NCBI GenBank assembly: GCA_016793465.1
Contig: JAEUJW010000058.1
Coordinates: 124,001-188,000 of the forward strand
DNA from: Myxococcales bacterium
Lineage (GTDB): Bacteria; Myxococcota; Polyangia; Nannocystales; Nannocystaceae
Length of the DNA stretch: 64,000 nucleotides
Direction: 5' to 3'
Part shown: positions 47,042 to 56,209 of the stretch, piece by piece
How the letters are laid out: every line of letters begins with the position of its first letter
Numbering within the stretch: the first letter of the stretch is position 1
Program-made: the position numbers and the translations under genes
The notes under the pieces: generated by a model
The model's database searches: none
What the model was told of the DNA's origin: nothing
What the model saw: the letters and a program-made list of their open reading frames with translations, nothing else

Positions 47042-47944
47042 CTACGCGAACACTTCGTCGAGGCTCGCCGCCGTCAGCACCCGCGCGGTCCACTTCTCGA
47101 ACAGCGCGTCGTCGCGGCAGGCGACGACCTGGGCCTCGAGCTCCGGCGCCACGGTCCACCCGCGCAGGCGCAGCAGCCGGAGCAGGGTCCGGGCCTCGCC
47201 GAGCGCTTCCCCCTCGGCTTTGCCCTCGGCGATGCCCTCGGCCCAGCCTCCGGCCCACGACTGGCGGAACTCTTCGCTGAAGTAGGGGTTGCGGTCGTCG
47301 AGCTGCATGATCTTTCCGAGTGCTGCCCGGGCGACTTGCCCGAGGAAGGCGATGATGAAGTCAGCATAATGGTGCCTCGCCTGGGTGTCGAGGCGGTAGC
47401 ACGCCTCCAGCGCGACCCTGGCGATGTGCTCGGCGCCCGGCTCGCGCCCGTGGGCCGCGACCGACAGCACCGCCAACTCGGGCGCCGCGGCCGCCACGGC
47501 GGGATCGGTGACCCGGGGGATGTGTCGCGGGCGGAGCACCACCGGGTGCAGACGACCGCGCCCGCGGCTGAACACGATGGGCTCGCTGCACCACTCCGCG
47601 ACGTCGTCGTCGAGCGCGAAGATCACCAGCGTCGCCGGGCAGTCGTGGCGGACCTCGAAGCCCGTGACGTACAGCGGCCAGGTCCGGCGCTTGCGGGCCG
47701 ACGGCTCGCCCTGGACCTCGAGGATGAAGGTCTCGATCGGCGCGTCCGCATCGCCGAGCACGAGCACCGCGTCGGCGCGGAACTCCGGCAGGTCGAGGTT
47801 GACGAGCTCGGCCGCGGTGACCTGCGGCAAGATCTGGGCGTCGGCCTCGGGCAGCCCGTCGATCACGGAGCGCAGCAGGTCGACCACCATCGCCGGCGCC
47901 GCCCGGACCAGCCGGACCAGCGCCTCGTGGGGCAGCTTGGGCAT
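47042..47944 (-). CDS. PD-(D/E)XK (Rpn/transposase-like) nuclease family protein
   Basis: 300 residues. The core reads RADAVLVLGDADAPIETFILEVQGE followed by RKRRTWPLYVTG, that is an Asp on one strand and an E-x-Q on the next, the PD-(D/E)XK pattern with Gln in place of the last Lys seen in Rpn/transposase-like families. The C-terminal part EGIAEGKAEGEALGEARTLLRLLRLRGW is typical of these families (a short basic Leu/Arg helix). Members have been linked to DNA cleavage and recA-independent recombination; this one has no terminal repeats nearby, so a mobile element is not shown. Confidence 0.7.
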   Translation of the reverse strand: MPKLPHEALVRLVRAAPAMVVDLLRSVIDGLPEADAQILPQVTAAELVNLDLPEFRADAVLVLGDADAPIETFILEVQGEPSARKRRTWPLYVTGFEVRHDCPATLVIFALDDDVAEWCSEPIVFSRGRGRLHPVVLRPRHIPRVTDPAVAAAAPELAVLSVAAHGREPGAEHIARVALEACYRLDTQARHHYADFIIAFLGQVARAALGKIMQLDDRNPYFSEEFRQSWAGGWAEGIAEGKAEGEALGEARTLLRLLRLRGWTVAPELEAQVVACRDDALFEKWTARVLTAASLDEVFA

Positions 47945-48033
47945 TCAAGGGCCGCGTTGTAGCGCGTGTTCTTGCGAATGCCAGGACGAACCGCTGTCGA
48001 CGCGACGGCGCGGCCGGAGGATCGACGCGGCGC

Positions 48034-48258
48034 TCAACGAATGAGCTCGTCGGACTCGGTCCAGACGCCGTCGATGAAGTCGTCGACGCTCGCGTAGTCG
48101 CGGGCGCCGCGAGGCGTGCCGTCGAGGGCGGTGCGCTCGAGGCGGACGGAGTACTCGGTCTCGCGGGGCGGGACGATCGAGACGCCGTCGGCGTCTCGCA
48201 GGAGGAGGACGAGGTGCTCGTCTCGGAGGGTGAACTTGATGCCGTGGGAGGTGGACAT
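48034..48258 (-). CDS. Small 74-residue protein divergent to XRE regulator
   Basis: 74 residues from ATG 48258. The sequence HGIKFTLRDEHLVLLLRDAD, then GVSIVPPRETEYSVRLERT, then DYASVDDFIDGVWTESDELIR looks like a compact alpha/beta domain with no recognised family. Its start is 94 bases from the start of the divergent XRE gene, and the AT-rich gap holds two tandem semi-palindromic boxes. This arrangement suggests that the regulator controls it. A toxin/antitoxin or small defence accessory is possible but not supported by motif. Confidence 0.55.
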   Translation of the reverse strand: MSTSHGIKFTLRDEHLVLLLRDADGVSIVPPRETEYSVRLERTALDGTPRGARDYASVDDFIDGVWTESDELIR

Positions 48259-48274
48259 GATGGATTGAATAAAT

Positions 48275-48312
48275 GGTAAAATTAAATTTACTTTTGGTAA
48301 ATATAAATATAC
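48275..48312. promoter_or_regulatory. Tandem semi-palindromic operator boxes
   Basis: Two 17-base boxes, GGTAAAATTAAATTTAC and GGTAAATATAAATATAC, are separated by TTTT, so their centres are 21 bases (two helical turns) apart. They lie in a stretch of strongly AT-rich sequence (about 48259-48330) inside a genome of very high GC. They are centred between the divergent small gene and the XRE gene and are the natural binding sites for the XRE protein. Confidence 0.6.
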
Positions 48313-48352
48313 AAATGTATTCCGTGAACGCGCAGCGTGGCAAGTTCCGCGG

Positions 48353-48637
48353 GTGCGCAAGAAGCCGGACAGCGAGCGGCTCGCCCTGCGAGTCGAGTTG
48401 GGTCGGCGGCTGAGCCTCGCTCGGGCGTACGCTCGCCTGTCTCAAGCCAGCGTCGCCACGACGCTCGGGGTGTCGCGGCCGACGATCACGGCGTGGGAGG
48501 CTGGCGACGCCGAGCCGCTGGCGATCGACCTGCAGCGGCTGGCGGACCTGTACGGGGTGGAGATCGCGATGCTCACGGGGCGGGCCCCGCTGCCGCCGAT
48601 ACAGTCGACGTTCAGGGCGAAGGTCGGGGACGAGTAG
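48353..48637 (+). CDS. XRE-family helix-turn-helix regulator
   Basis: 94 residues from GTG 48353. The Cro/C1-type domain is SLARAYARLSQASVATTLG plus VSRPTITAWEAGDAEPL, with the recognition helix at about 45-55 and LQRLADLYGVEIAMLTGR following. A short tail lacks a dimerisation or toxin domain. It is divergent from a 74-residue protein across the tandem boxes, and most likely represses both genes. Only four bases separate its stop from the stop of the converging Uma2-like gene. Confidence 0.85.
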   Translation: MRKKPDSERLALRVELGRRLSLARAYARLSQASVATTLGVSRPTITAWEAGDAEPLAIDLQRLADLYGVEIAMLTGRAPLPPIQSTFRAKVGDE

Positions 48638-48640
48638 GCG

Positions 48641-49432
48641 TCAGGCCTCGCCGCGGGAGCGGGCGAGCTCGGCGAGGAGGCGCTCGACCCGGGCCTCGGC
48701 GGCCTCGCGGGCGGCTCGTTCGGCGGCCTCGCGGGCGGCGGCCTCGCGGGCGGCGGCCTCGGCGGCGGCGGCGGCTCGTTCGGCCTGGTGAGCGGCTCGT
48801 TCGGCGGCCTCGACTCGGCGCTCGCCGGCGGTCTTCCACGCGGTGAAGCCGTTGGCGCCGGTGGCGAGGCCGAGCGTACGGTCGGGGCGGCGGACGAGCC
48901 AGAAGTCGTACGCGGCCGAACGCACGCGATCTGGCAGGGTCTGTCGCGGCGCCAGCAGGCCCGACGGCTCGCGCAGCCAGTGGGAGAACAGGCGGCGGGT
49001 GTCGCCCTCGGGCTCGGGGTCGTAGCGGACGAGCTCGCGGACGCCGAGCGCCTGGTAGCGAGCGACGATCTCCGGGCGGTAGTCCTTGCGATAGTCGCTC
49101 GACACGATCTCGAGGGCGAGGGTCGGGACCTTGCCGCCGCGCTCCCAGACCTTCCAGCTCTTGATGTCGCCCTGGGAGAGGGTCTCGTCGTCGATGAGGT
49201 AGATGTCGGGGGCGACGACGGAGCGGTTGTCGAACTGTTTGTAGTAGATGAACTGATCGCCGCCGGCGAGCACGGGGCGGCCGAGGGCCGCGAAATAGTC
49301 GTCCAGGAGGGCGAGGAGGCCGCGAATGATGAGACTCTGGAGGCCGCTCTCGCCCACGTGATCGGTGACGGGGTATACCACCGGATCTTCGGCGTGCACG
49401 TCGGCGTCGCTCGGAGCGTCCATGGGCTCCAT
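48641..49432 (-). CDS. Uma2-family nuclease-like protein with Ala/Glu coiled-coil tail
   Basis: About 263 residues from ATG 49432 (GTG 49441 and ATG 49423 are alternatives). The Uma2/PD-(D/E)XK core has VVAPDIYLIDDETLSQGDIK, the motif PTLALEIVSSDYRKDY, and QALGVRELVRYDPE; the D..E..K set is visible. From about residue 205 a long Ala/Glu/Arg helix begins with AAERAAHQAERAAAAAEAAA and continues with five-residue periodicity, likely a coiled coil for oligomerisation. It is convergent with the XRE gene. It is a second Uma2 member 7 kb from the first, with a different architecture. Confidence 0.85.
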   Translation of the reverse strand: MEPMDAPSDADVHAEDPVVYPVTDHVGESGLQSLIIRGLLALLDDYFAALGRPVLAGGDQFIYYKQFDNRSVVAPDIYLIDDETLSQGDIKSWKVWERGGKVPTLALEIVSSDYRKDYRPEIVARYQALGVRELVRYDPEPEGDTRRLFSHWLREPSGLLAPRQTLPDRVRSAAYDFWLVRRPDRTLGLATGANGFTAWKTAGERRVEAAERAAHQAERAAAAAEAAAREAAAREAAERAAREAAEARVERLLAELARSRGEA

Positions 49433-49456
49433 GCATAGCACGGAACGCGCCGCGGA

Positions 49457-50455
49457 TCAGTCGCGGGTGGCGACGCGGACGTCGGTGGTCTGCAGCAGGT
49501 TGCCGAGCACGGCGAACGCGAGGTCGGTGTCGTCGAGGGCGGCGAGGTCGAGGTCGTCGAAGGCCCTGGTGGGGTGGCGGGTGGCGACCACGGCGACGCG
49601 GGCGCCGGCGGGGGCGAGGCCCGCGGGGAACTCGGTCCAGCCGGACAGCGGGCGCAGGCTGCCGTCCTGCAGGTTGATGCTGGTGCGCAGCGGGTGGCGC
49701 TCGTCGCTGCCCCCGGCCGTCCAGTGGCCGGTGAGCACGAGGCTCTCGCGCGCGAGGGCGAAGCCGTCGGAGGCCTCGGCGCTGATCGGCACGCCGAGCA
49801 GGTGGAGGCCGCAGTAGGCGCTGCCGCTGGCGAAGGCGCGGCCGAACAGGTGCGGGCGCGCGGCGTGCAGCGGCTCGACGACGGGGGCGCTGACCGCCGA
49901 GCTGTCGCCGACGCGCGCGTGGGCGGCGTTGGCGGTGGGGATGAGGAGGGACGAGACGGCCCTGGCGAGGTCGGGCCGCTCGCTGCATGGGACGAGCTCG
50001 GCGCGGCCGGTCGCCAGGTAGGCGGTCTCGAGGGTGACGGTGTAGCCGCGGGCGGTCGTGAAGACGTGGGCGTCGCCCTCGCGGCGGGCGTCGTCCCACG
50101 ACCAGTCGAGCACGTAGGCGACGGGGGTGCCGGCGGGCAGGGCGAGCGGGGCGGCGGGGCCCTCGCGGGTCGGGAGCGCGGGGCCGGGGCCGCAGGCGCT
50201 CAGCGCGGCGGCGAGGGCGAGCGAGGCGGCGGCGCGGGCTGTCCAGAGGGACAGGTCGTGAGGGCGGGCCGGGGGCCGGGTGGCGGTGGATGTCCCGGGG
50301 GACAGGTCGGAGGCGGCTGCCCCTCCGGACGGGTCGGTGGTCGCGTCGCTGGCTTGCCGGCGGTGGATGGTGGTGGCGGGCCGGGGCGCGGGGCACCTGG
50401 CTGTCCGGAGGGACAGGTTCGAAAGGGGCGGGCGGAGGCGGTCGCGGGCGCTCAT
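49457..50455 (-). CDS. Putative lipoprotein with repeat-derived N-terminal extension
   Basis: 332 residues from ATG 50455, which overlaps the stop of the YHYH gene (ATGA). A lipoprotein-like segment (AAASLALAAALSAC) appears only at about residue 75. The part before it is built from three in-frame copies of the dispersed palindrome, giving LSLRTAR, DLSPGTS and LSLWTARA. The true start may therefore be near the signal segment and the extension may be non-coding. The mature part has GYTVTLETAYLATGRAELVPC and GLHLLGVPISAEASDGF, with no recognised family. Probably an envelope protein. Confidence 0.6.
   Translation of the reverse strand: MSARDRLRPPLSNLSLRTARCPAPRPATTIHRRQASDATTDPSGGAAASDLSPGTSTATRPPARPHDLSLWTARAAASLALAAALSACGPGPALPTREGPAAPLALPAGTPVAYVLDWSWDDARREGDAHVFTTARGYTVTLETAYLATGRAELVPCSERPDLARAVSSLLIPTANAAHARVGDSSAVSAPVVEPLHAARPHLFGRAFASGSAYCGLHLLGVPISAEASDGFALARESLVLTGHWTAGGSDERHPLRTSINLQDGSLRPLSGWTEFPAGLAPAGARVAVVATRHPTRAFDDLDLAALDDTDLAFAVLGNLLQTTDVRVATRD
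50239..50417. repeat. Cluster of dispersed palindromes
   Basis: Three full copies lie at 50239-50254 (CTGTCC/GGACAG), 50291-50306 (TGTCCC/GGGACA) and 50401-50416 (CTGTCC/GGACAG), with a degenerate copy near 50319-50337. Each is followed by GGTC or GGTT. This is the densest group outside the tandem array at 56 kb. Confidence 0.65.
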
Positions 50456-52110
50456 GCGCAGTCCTCGGGGCAGTTGTCGGCGGTCTCGGGGCCGTCGCAG
50501 TTGTCGTCGCCGCAGCACATCATCATCTGGCCTTGCATGCACATCGGCGGGTCCATGCCGCCGTCCATCGGCGGGCCGTCGTCCATGCCCATGCCGCCGA
50601 CGGCGATCTCCGCGGGCACGCCGTGGTAGCAGGCCTGGACGTAGGGGAACGAGGCGGTCGCGTGGTAGGCGTAGCCGTCGGGGCCCTCGTGGCCGTTGCA
50701 GCGGTCGAGGTAGAGGAAGTCGGCGGCGCCGCCGTGGGTCGAGCGGTCGACGTAGCGGTGGGTGCACCACGAGTAGTCGAGCAGGGCGCAGCGCTTCTCG
50801 ACGACGGTGCCGGCGTCGCCGGCGTCGCCGACGAGCACGGGGGCGCAGCGGAAGTTGCCGGTCTGGCCGCCGCAGTCGTCGTCGCTGCTGCAGGGCTGGT
50901 TCTCGGTGGCGAGGTCGCCGTCCTGCGGGTCGCCCCAGCTGCCGAGGCCGCTGTAGACCCACGACGAGCGCGCGCGCTTGACGGTCGTGCAGTCGGCGTC
51001 GGCGCACACGCACGGGCCCTTGATCGGGTAGCCGTCGGGGCTCCAGCCGAGGATCGGCGAGGGTTCGCTGCACGGGCCCTGCAGCATCTGCTCGAGGTCC
51101 CACGCCTGCGAGGCGGCGGCGTAGGAGTTGGCGGGCGTGCCGTCGGGGGCCTGGACGAAGCAGGCCGCGTTGGCGCCGTGGTAGTGCATGCTGCCGCCGG
51201 TGTGGCCGCCGCACAGGTCGAGGGCGGGCGACATGCCCTCGACGTAGGGCTCGCCGGCGAGGTCGGGCATGTAGAAGAACGGGTTGCCGTAGGGGTCGGG
51301 GTTGCCGGCCTCGTTGGGGCCGCAGACGACCACGCCGTTGATGAGCACGGCGATGGTGCCGAGGCAGTTGATCTTGTGGGTGGTGGAGGTCTCGCCGCTC
51401 TCGAGGGTCTCGCGGAGGTAGGGGACGTCGGCGTCGGCCATGACACACAGGCCGGACGGCTCGCGCGTGGTGGCCTGGCCGGGGTCGGCGACGTACTGGT
51501 CGTAGGCGTCGACGCAGCCGTCCTGGACCTCGGGGCCGTCGGCGGCCACGGCGTCGCCGGGGGCGGACGGCGCGAGCGGGACGCGGACGATGCCGGGGGC
51601 CTCGGTCAGCGCGTTGGGGGTGATCGGCACGAAGTCGTAGTGCGGCAGGTCGTTGCTGGCGATGTACGCGTAGTCGGCGTCGCAGCGGGCCTCGACGCAG
51701 GGGGTCATCGGCGTGCCGTCGTTGTCGATGGTCAGGCCGTCGACGACGAGCAGCGAGCGCAGCACGGTGAAGCCGGGGCCGGCGGGACAGTCGCCGAGGG
51801 CGCCGGCGTCGGGGTAGAGGTCGAGGAGGTCGTCCCAGCCGTCGTAACACTGCGCGGGGGTCCAGGCGCCGTCGGTGGTCGGGTCGCCGGTGGTGGGCGC
51901 GGTGGTCGGGTCGCTGGTGGGGCCGGCCGAGGTGTCGGTGGCGTCGGGGCCGGTGGTGCCGGAGGTCGGGCCGTCGCCGGTCGGGCTGTCGCCGCCCGTC
52001 GACGAGCTCGTGTCCGCGGCGCCGGTGGAGGATCCCTCGGCGCCGGGGGTGGTGGGGTCGGTGCAGGCGGCGAGGCCGGCGAGGAGCAGGAGGAACGACT
52101 GGATGCGCAC
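50452..52110 (-). CDS. YHYH-domain lipoprotein
   Basis: 552 residues from GTG 52110. The lipobox is LAAC and a Thr/Ser/Gly/Asp linker runs to about residue 80. The central and C-terminal parts contain the YHYH-type motif SMHYHGANAACFV and the following ILGWSPDGYPIKGPC, typical of YHYH domain proteins, and a later QACYHGVPAEIAVGG. There are many Cys residues and a Met/Asp-rich end (MCMQGQMMMCCGDDNCDG). The domain is found in secreted bacterial proteins of unknown function; the Met/Cys/His clusters might bind metals. The ATGA overlap links it to the next lipoprotein gene. Confidence 0.8.
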   Translation of the reverse strand: MRIQSFLLLLAGLAACTDPTTPGAEGSSTGAADTSSSTGGDSPTGDGPTSGTTGPDATDTSAGPTSDPTTAPTTGDPTTDGAWTPAQCYDGWDDLLDLYPDAGALGDCPAGPGFTVLRSLLVVDGLTIDNDGTPMTPCVEARCDADYAYIASNDLPHYDFVPITPNALTEAPGIVRVPLAPSAPGDAVAADGPEVQDGCVDAYDQYVADPGQATTREPSGLCVMADADVPYLRETLESGETSTTHKINCLGTIAVLINGVVVCGPNEAGNPDPYGNPFFYMPDLAGEPYVEGMSPALDLCGGHTGGSMHYHGANAACFVQAPDGTPANSYAAASQAWDLEQMLQGPCSEPSPILGWSPDGYPIKGPCVCADADCTTVKRARSSWVYSGLGSWGDPQDGDLATENQPCSSDDDCGGQTGNFRCAPVLVGDAGDAGTVVEKRCALLDYSWCTHRYVDRSTHGGAADFLYLDRCNGHEGPDGYAYHATASFPYVQACYHGVPAEIAVGGMGMDDGPPMDGGMDPPMCMQGQMMMCCGDDNCDGPETADNCPEDCA

Positions 52111-52180
52111 GCCCGGGGTAAAGCGAGAAGCGTGCCAGCGGCGGCGGCAGGTCTGGCGCGGGGGCGGAGCGAGGAGAGGC

Positions 52181-52213
52181 GGCGGGTTCTGCTGGGGGTC
52201 GGCAGAACCCGCC
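52181..52213. terminator. Hairpin, second dispersed family, copy 1
   Basis: Perfect 12-bp arms GGCGGGTTCTGC and GCAGAACCCGCC enclose TGGGGGTCG. It lies about 115 bases past the GAF gene stop and upstream of the YHYH gene, so it could be a terminator. A related sequence is at 55982-56014, so it also appears to be a repeat. Confidence 0.6.
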
Positions 52214-52328
52214 GGATCGAGCCCCGGGTGCGGCGAGGGGCGGTCGATGACGCGCGGATGCGGCGGGCGGGCGCGTGGGGGTCGGTCAGGGTGGGCCGCG
52301 GGGCGCGGCGGCGTGGTGAGGCGGGGCG

Positions 52329-52994
52329 TCAGGGGGCGCAGCGGCGCTGGTGCTGCTGCATGCGGTTGAGGATGGCGCGCATGCGGTCCTCGACTTCGGT
52401 GCGGGCCGCGTGGGCGCCGTCGCCGGCGAGGCGGGCGGCGCTGGCGTCGGCGAGGGCGCGCTCGAGGCCGAGGATCGTGCGGCGCAGCTCGAGCTGGGTC
52501 ATGACCTCGCGCGAGAGGGCCTTCAGGGCCCGGGTCTGATCGGCGTCGAGCTCGCGGGGCTTGCGGTCGATCGCACACAGGGTGCCGATCGCCCGGCCGT
52601 CGCCGGTGACCAGCGGGGCGCCGGCGTAGAAGCGGATGTCCGGGTCGCCGGTGACCAGCGGGTTGGTGTCGAAGCGCTCGTCGCGGGTGGCGTCGGCGAC
52701 CTGCAGCACGTGCTCGGGCTCGAGGATCGCGTGGGCGCAGAAGGCGAGGTCACGCGAGGTCTGGGGCACGCCGAGGCCGACGCGGGCCTTGAACCACTGG
52801 CGGTCGGCGTCGATCAGGCTGATGAGGGCGATCGGCGTGCGGCAGATGTGCGAGGCGAGGAAGGCGATGTCGTCGAAGGCCCGCTCGGGCATGCTGTCGA
52901 GGATCTGGAACTCCTGCAGCGCCCTCAGCCGCTCGGCCTCGTCGGCGGGCAACGGGGCGGGGTACGAACCATCCGGTCTCTTCTTCAGGCTCAT
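52329..52994 (-). CDS. GAF-domain protein
   Basis: 221 residues. After the start (MSLKKRPDGSYPAPLP) comes ERLRALQEFQILDSMPERAFDDIA, the usual lead to a GAF domain. The GAF core has ISLIDADRQWFKARVGL, RDLAFCAHAIL, FYAGAPLVTGDGRAIGTLC and AIDRKPREL. A short C-terminal helix (LRRTILGLERALADAS) may dimerise. There is no output domain, so it is probably a stand-alone ligand or redox sensor or a partner of the neighbouring two-component system. The perfect inverted repeat 7 to 33 bases before its ATG suggests specific control. Confidence 0.88.
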   Translation of the reverse strand: MSLKKRPDGSYPAPLPADEAERLRALQEFQILDSMPERAFDDIAFLASHICRTPIALISLIDADRQWFKARVGLGVPQTSRDLAFCAHAILEPEHVLQVADATRDERFDTNPLVTGDPDIRFYAGAPLVTGDGRAIGTLCAIDRKPRELDADQTRALKALSREVMTQLELRRTILGLERALADASAARLAGDGAHAARTEVEDRMRAILNRMQQHQRRCAP

Positions 52995-53000
52995 GCTGGC

Positions 53001-53027
53001 GCCGTGATCTTATAAAAAGATCACGGC
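53001..53027. promoter_or_regulatory. Perfect 11-bp inverted repeat before the GAF gene
   Basis: Arms GCCGTGATCTT and AAGATCACGGC enclose ATAAA. The element ends seven bases before the ATG of the GAF gene (transcribed leftward), so as RNA it would form a hairpin over the ribosome-binding region. As DNA it is a symmetric operator. On the coding strand the loop region reads TTTTTATAAG, which also resembles an AT-rich terminator of the upstream NtrC gene. Confidence 0.6.
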
Positions 53028-53073
53028 GGACGGCCGTGGCGATCGACGGGCGAGATCGCCGCCGCGGGCGCGG

Positions 53074-53136
53074 GCGCGCGGGTACTCGCCGCGGCGGCGG
53101 CGGGCTGGAGGCGCGCGGGCACTCGCCGCGGCGGCG
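53074..53136. repeat. Two 26-base direct repeats
   Basis: GCGCGCGGGTACTCGCCGCG and GCGCGCGGGCACTCGCCGCG each begin a 26-base copy, 37 bases apart, in the 155-base gap between the NtrC and GAF genes. They might be a local duplication or binding sites. Confidence 0.5.
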
Positions 53137-53182
53137 CCGGCGCGGGTCGGTGAGCCCCGTCGACGGCGGGGGCGGGTCGCGG

Positions 53183-54565
<1,383 letters not shown>

Positions 54566-54566
54566 G

Positions 54567-55898
54567 TCAGTTCTCCGGGGGCGAGGGGAAGTCGGGGACG
54601 GGCGGGAGCCAGACGCGGAAGCTGCTGCCGCCGCCGGTGCGCGAGAGGGCGGTGACGCGGCCGCCGTGCAGCTCGACGACGCGGCGCACGACGGCGAGGC
54701 CGAGGCCGGTGCCCTGGGTGCGGCCGGTGACGAACGGTTCGAACAGGCGCTCGCGCAGGGCCACGGGCACGCCGGGGCCGCGGTCGGCGACGATGAAGGC
54801 GAGGCCGCCGTCCTCGGGCATGATGGTGAGGAGGACGGGGCCGTCGCTGGCCTGGAGGGCGTTGCGCAGCAGGTTGATCAGGGCCTGCTCGAGGCGGGTG
54901 GGGTCGAGCGGCCAGGAGTCGGGGGCGGCGGCGTCGTCGAGGGTGACGCGGGCGGGGTCGGTGATGTCGATGGCGCGGCGGGCGATCGCGCGGGGGTCGA
55001 TGCGCGTGCGGGCGATCTGCCCGGCGCGCACGAAGTCGAGGAGGCTGTTGGTCAGGCGCTCGAGGCGGACGGCCTCGTCGACGATGCGGCGGGCCTTGGC
55101 CCGGCGGCGGTCGTCGCCGACGAGCTGCTCCTCTAGCAGCTGGGCGTGGCCCTTCAGGCTCGCGAGCGGGTTGCGGATCTCGTGGGCGAGCACGGCCGAC
55201 ATCTCGCCGAGCGCGGCGAGGTGGCGGCGCTCGAGCAGGCCGGCCTCGGCGATGCGGGCGCGGCGCTGCAGGCGGTGGAAGATCGCGGCGCTCAGCAGCA
55301 GGGCGGTGGCGACGGCGAGGCTGACCAGCAGGTCGCGGCGCGCGCGGGTCTGCAGGGCGGCGGCGGCCTGCGGTTCGAACTCGAGCACGACGAACGGCGG
55401 GTGGCGGCCGCGCTTGCTGTCGGGGTGCTTGCCCTCGGGCGGGCGCTTGCCCTCGGGCGGGCCGCCGGGGCCGTCGGGGGGGCCGAGCGGGCGCTTGATG
55501 CGGGCGCGGCCGTCGCGGCCGAGGGCGGCGCGGATGTCGGGGAGCGACTGGTAGGTCGGGTCGGCGGTGGCGACGAGCAGCTCGCCGCCGGCGCCGTGCA
55601 CGGCGATGAAGCGCAGGCCGTCGTCGTGGTTGGCGGCGAGCAGGTCGGTGAGCTCGTCGGCGGTCGGCGGGCGGCCGTGGGGGAAGCGCTCGCGCAGGCC
55701 GTGCCACAGGTGCTCACCCTCGCCCTGGATCAGCACGTAGCCGATGCGGCGGGCGGCGAAGAAGCTCGAGCCGGCGGCGAGCACGAGCAGCACGGCGAGC
55801 CCGAGGGTGACGGCGAAGAAGCCCCACTGCACGGGGACGCGCTGGGCCGCCGGGGGGGCGAGCACGGCGTCGGGGTCGCTGTCGTCGGGGCGGGACAC
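54567..55898 (-). CDS. Sensor histidine kinase, partner of NtrC-type regulator
   Basis: 443 residues from GTG 55898. Two membrane segments ([21 protein letters not shown], residues about 27-47; [18 protein letters not shown] near 187) enclose a periplasmic sensor part of about 140 residues with a Pro/Gly/Lys-rich insert ([17 protein letters not shown]). The dimerisation helix has His in [20 protein letters not shown]. The catalytic part has N-box [13 protein letters not shown]1 [17 protein letters not shown] and G2 [11 protein letters not shown]. The sensed signal is unknown. Confidence 0.94.
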   Translation of the reverse strand: MSRPDDSDPDAVLAPPAAQRVPVQWGFFAVTLGLAVLLVLAAGSSFFAARRIGYVLIQGEGEHLWHGLRERFPHGRPPTADELTDLLAANHDDGLRFIAVHGAGGELLVATADPTYQSLPDIRAALGRDGRARIKRPLGPPDGPGGPPEGKRPPEGKHPDSKRGRHPPFVVLEFEPQAAAALQTRARRDLLVSLAVATALLLSAAIFHRLQRRARIAEAGLLERRHLAALGEMSAVLAHEIRNPLASLKGHAQLLEEQLVGDDRRRAKARRIVDEAVRLERLTNSLLDFVRAGQIARTRIDPRAIARRAIDITDPARVTLDDAAAPDSWPLDPTRLEQALINLLRNALQASDGPVLLTIMPEDGGLAFIVADRGPGVPVALRERLFEPFVTGRTQGTGLGLAVVRRVVELHGGRVTALSRTGGGSSFRVWLPPVPDFPSPPEN

Positions 55899-55981
55899 GG
55901 GCCAGGCGATGATAGCGAGGGGCGTGCCGGCGGTAATCCGGCGGAGTTACGCGGGGGCGCGGCGGGCGGGGGCGCGTGTTC

Positions 55982-56014
55982 GGCGGATTCTGCCGGGGGT
56001 CGGCGGAGGTCGCC
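55982..56014. repeat. Hairpin, second dispersed family, copy 2 (decayed)
   Basis: GGCGGATTCTGCCGGGGGTC at 55982 corresponds to GGCGGGTTCTGCTGGGGGTC at 52181; the right arm has decayed so the hairpin is imperfect. It lies in the 311-base gap before the histidine kinase start. The gap also holds a small palindrome GCCGG-CGGTAAT-CCGGC near 55926. Confidence 0.5.
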
Positions 56015-56055
56015 GGGTGCGCGGGCGAGCAGGCAAGGGGGAGTGGGGGCGGGGG

Positions 56056-56208
56056 CTGGCCCGAGGGACAGGTGAGGGGCGGGGCTGGGCCGAGGGTCGA
56101 GGCTGGCCCGAGGGACAGGTGAGGGCGGGGCGGCCGGGCCGAGGGTGAGGCTGGCCCGAGGGACAGGTGAGGGCGGAGCGGGGGAGCTGGCCTGGGGGAC
56201 AGGTGGAG
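56056..56208. repeat. Tandem array containing palindrome half-sites
   Basis: Units beginning CTGGCCCGAGGGACAGGTGA start at 56056, 56103 and 56151 (spacing 47 and 48), with a partial, diverged copy starting near 56186. Shorter degenerate pieces (GGGCCGAGGGTCGAGG) lie between. Each full unit includes GAGGGACAGGT, the right half of the dispersed palindrome. It occupies most of the 55899-56209 gap; no gene is seen there. Confidence 0.6.
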
Positions 56209-56209
56209 T

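Noticed and set aside
40822..49432. Insertion sequence or transposon suggested by Uma2 and Rpn-like genes
   Set aside because: No terminal inverted repeats, target duplications or DDE transposase were seen; these families are common stand-alone chromosomal genes.
56056..56208. CRISPR-like array
   Set aside because: Only three to four units, spacers are not unique and are themselves degenerate copies of the unit, and no cas genes are present.
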